Shown: in pieces, positions 61,250 through 64,000 of the stretch
Numbering within the stretch: position 1 is the stretch's first letter
Layout of the letters: every line of letters begins with the position of its first letter
Assembly (NCBI RefSeq): GCF_032854445.1
Contig: NC_088300.1
Coordinates: 49,965,682 to 50,029,681 of the forward strand
Reading direction: 5' to 3'
Length of the DNA: 64,000 nt
Source of the DNA: Liolophura sinensis
Lineage: Eukaryota > Mollusca > Polyplacophora > Chitonida > Chitonidae
Program-made: the position numbers and the translations under genes
Notes under the pieces: generated by a model
The model's database searches: none
What the model was told of the DNA's origin: nothing
Seen by the model: the letters and a program-made list of their open reading frames with translations, nothing else

Positions 61250-63735
61250 GAGGTCACCATCGTACACCATGGGGAACCTGTTTTCTGCTTGACGTAACGT
61301 AAGATGGACCTAAACTGTCCACAGTCTGTTGTTTATTCATGCCTTGGTAAAGGCATTTTACTGGGAAAAAGTGGTTAGGTAGTACACATGTATTGCACGA
61401 GATCAAAGTAGGCCAAACTTTCGATCTTGCATTCGAAAAGGTATTACCTGTATTCGAAAAAGGTATTTTTTGATGAAACGCACATTGTACTGAAACCAGC
61501 AAAGACACCCCGTTTTGTACGTCAGTATATTTGACCCGAATATTAAACCTTGTCAGCCCTATACTAGTCTTGGCAGTCAACCTGAAACTCAAAACTCATT
61601 CTTTAAAACACTTAGTCAGCTAGAAAGCCACGTGTAAGTTCTCACTAATTTCAAATGTACTGATTTTTCTTTTACCGCAGATACTCTGTGCTTTGACCTT
61701 TATTTCCTGTTTAGATAATATTCCAGATCCTTACCAATGAATGGTTGAACCAAAACAGTACGTGGGTTTCCATCTGGTAATAAGATCATCCCAAACCCAA
61801 ACAAAATCAAAAGGGAAGTTTTTTAAATACATATTGTTTGTTGACACAGGGAAGGCATGCTTTTCATGTTGATGTAGACAAAAGTTTCCGTGGTCTGTTC
61901 ATTCTGCAAATATGATCGAAATACGCAAAATTATTGAAGCGTTTGTTGCTGTCCATGTTGTCGAAAAAATGATAAAAAGTTTAGAGCAGTTGTAAATTAA
62001 AGTGACATGGTTCGATTCTTTGACTATGTTTCACAGGTGTGACCTCAGGATCTCAGTAAGCAATCTGAGACCAGAAAATGGTGTTGTATATATTACTTGA
62101 TTTCAATCCTTTCTTAATGGAAGTCATCAGTGATCACTTTACTGCCAAAGATCATGAATTAATTAGATATCTATACTGTGGAATGTATTTCATGTGATGC
62201 CTATTTAGATGCCCTAACTTCATTTGTCATGCAGTAAATGTAGTATTTCAATTAAGTTTAGTAACGCTGTGATGCATGTCGTTTCATATAGTGACGGTTT
62301 CTGCAATATAGGCCACTAAATGGAAGCACCTTATAAGAAGGCATAAACATGAAACTTTGGTCTACATTATTTCTTAACAAAGTCGCCCCTATGAGTGTAT
62401 ATATGTATATACTGAAAACAAAATTATTACCAAATACTTCATTGTATTATATGTGCCTTAAGGTTTAACTCCCACATTCCGATATCCCGGGTATAGATTC
62501 TGGTGTACACTGTAAGTAGCCGTGCGTTTGTATATGTCTGCTATCCTGATAGCATCATGTAGAACAATTTAACGCTACACACAGAAATGTACCTGGACAA
62601 TAATGCACTGCATGCTGTACAGGTGAGTAATTATGCATCAAGCAAAAACTATATGTTTTCAGTTTCAGTATAAGTGCAAATAAAGCAAAGGACAAACCAA
62701 TGGATTTAAACTAAACAATACATTTTTAAGTACTGATTTTAGTCATTACGGATAATTTTAATTTAAGTGTAAGTACAAATAATATGAAGACAAATCACTG
62801 AATATGAACTAAGCAAGGTGTTGTTTAAACAAGTGATTTCAGTTATTGCGAATTGTTAATGTATAGTGATTGTAACGGGTTAGAAGTTTGTGGGAATACG
62901 TTTAGGAGTCTCCTGCATCATTTGCATTTCCCACTAAAACCTGTTATGGGTGGAGAATAGAAATAAAATGTTGAACCTGTCAATGTTATCCAATACAAAG
63001 GTATACCGGTACAATACCATCTCTTGATTCCCCAGGTAGATTTTAAGATGCTTTTGTGTGTATCCTTACCCCGCCGTTCCACCCTGATGGTTATCGCCAT
63101 ATCAACCCCATTAAACTGATTAATAAAAAGAGGCTAAAAGGAAGTCACTCCATGGTGCATGTTGTCCGTTGCGTCAATGGGATTGTTTTTTGTCTTGCCC
63201 TGAGAGAGAAACACTTACATGGCCTTTACATGACCCTCGACTGGTTGGTGTAAGTTCAAGGCGGCAAACTTTCAGACGCATATCTACCAAACTTACACGA
63301 AAATTATGGTAATGGTAATTCAGTTCATATGAAATGTTCAAGTTTAGCAAGTTGTGTGGTCCTGTGTGGTATTCACAGGTAATAGCTTGAGTTTATTATG
63401 CGTTATCAAAGTATCACTAGTTGTTCTACACATTATTTACATAACTGACACATTATGCTTATGTCACGGTTACACACCCCGCAATCTCTGTACATGAATG
63501 TGGAAGTCATACCTTAGGGCACATGTTGAATTAGAAAGCTCTTTGGTGATAGTTACCTTTGCTATTATTCAGCAGGAATATGCAGATTTGTATGTATAGG
63601 CATCTTGATTCTTGCTTCCAAAAGGGGGTTGATCCTCGTCAAACATTTCTTATGATAAATATACAATATTGTATTCCTCAAGCAATGTACGTTTGCTAAA
63701 GCTAAAAGACATGGGAATTTTCGGGAAACAAGGAC
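61250..63735. other. DNA right of H, related to the B/C and psi-F/G intergenic blocks
   Basis: Plus-orientation similarities: atcatgtagaacaattta near 62555, cccactaaaacctgttatg near 62930, ccccgccgttccaccctg near 63070, ggcggcaaactttc near 63258. No gene was recognised. It is probably the left part of another head-to-head intergenic region. Confidence 0.5.
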
Positions 63736-63738
63736 CTG

Positions 63739-63838
63739 CTCTACATGTATATTGCATGCTCCACATGTGTATTGCCTGCTCTACATGGATATTGCCTGCT
63801 CCGCATGTGTATTTGATGCTCTAAATGTATATTACATA
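63739..63838. repeat. 20-bp tandem repeat, five copies
   Basis: Units such as ctctacatgtatattgcatg alternate with ctccacatgtgtattgcctg. Successive copies alternate CTCT and CTCC starts, so the higher-order unit may be 40 bp. Confidence 0.88.
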
Positions 63839-64000
63839 AATGATTTATTACATTGGGTGTAATATAGACTGAGGCTTTATCTTGCGCCTTTCCGCCATTG
63901 ATAAGGCATTTAGGCATGAAAGATAATAGTTCATTTAGTTGGTTAATTCTGTTTTGACCCGACTAAGTATTTTCATATTTCGACATAAGATTGTGGTCTC

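Overview
The window is animal nuclear DNA: AT-rich, with short exons split by GT-AG introns, TATA promoters, AATAAA poly(A) signals, a truncated LINE and many copies of one tRNA-derived SINE. That SINE has the style of SINEs I know from molluscs, so a marine mollusc is the best guess. I cannot name the species.

The main content is a cluster of eight related small EF-hand genes, called A to H here from left to right: A(-), B(-), C(+), D(+), E(+), psi-F(-), G(+), H(-). Intact members encode about 144 residues in five coding exons of 3, 31, 138, 231 and 32 nt. The first intron falls directly after the ATG and the second coding exon is exactly 31 nt. As I recall, this is the layout of calmodulin genes (3, 31, 144, 107, 136, 29 nt), with the 107- and 136-nt exons fused here. 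The proteins are therefore calmodulin-derived. EF-loops 1 and 2 have lost the calcium ligands, loop 3 ends in Asp instead of Glu, and loop 4 is canonical. Their function is not known to me.

Layout. 1-5.7 kb holds intergenic DNA, SINE pieces and a few weak exon-like segments. 5.7-12.05 kb is gene A, the most divergent member, with one frameshift and a minisatellite running into a splice acceptor. 12.05-16.1 kb is intergenic. 16.1-18.46 kb is gene B. 18.8-45.9 kb is three tandem units of 8.3-10.3 kb, each with one plus-strand gene (C, D, E). C and D encode the same protein, and E differs by one residue. 46.2-49.2 kb is a decayed minus-strand member (psi-F) that keeps a well-conserved promoter. 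53.5-56 kb is G. 58.5-61.2 kb is H.

The genes share a promoter module (TATATAA, a GC-box-like stretch, a CCGGATTTTG-like block and, in C, D, E and psi-F, a perfect TGTTCCGGAACA palindrome), a conserved 5' UTR of about 60 nt and a conserved 3' UTR block of about 100 nt. They look co-regulated. B/C and psi-F/G are head-to-head pairs with related intergenic DNA. The DNA right of H resembles the same block, so a plus-strand partner for H is expected just beyond the right edge. SINE and LINE insertions with target-site duplications give an order to the C/D/E duplications.
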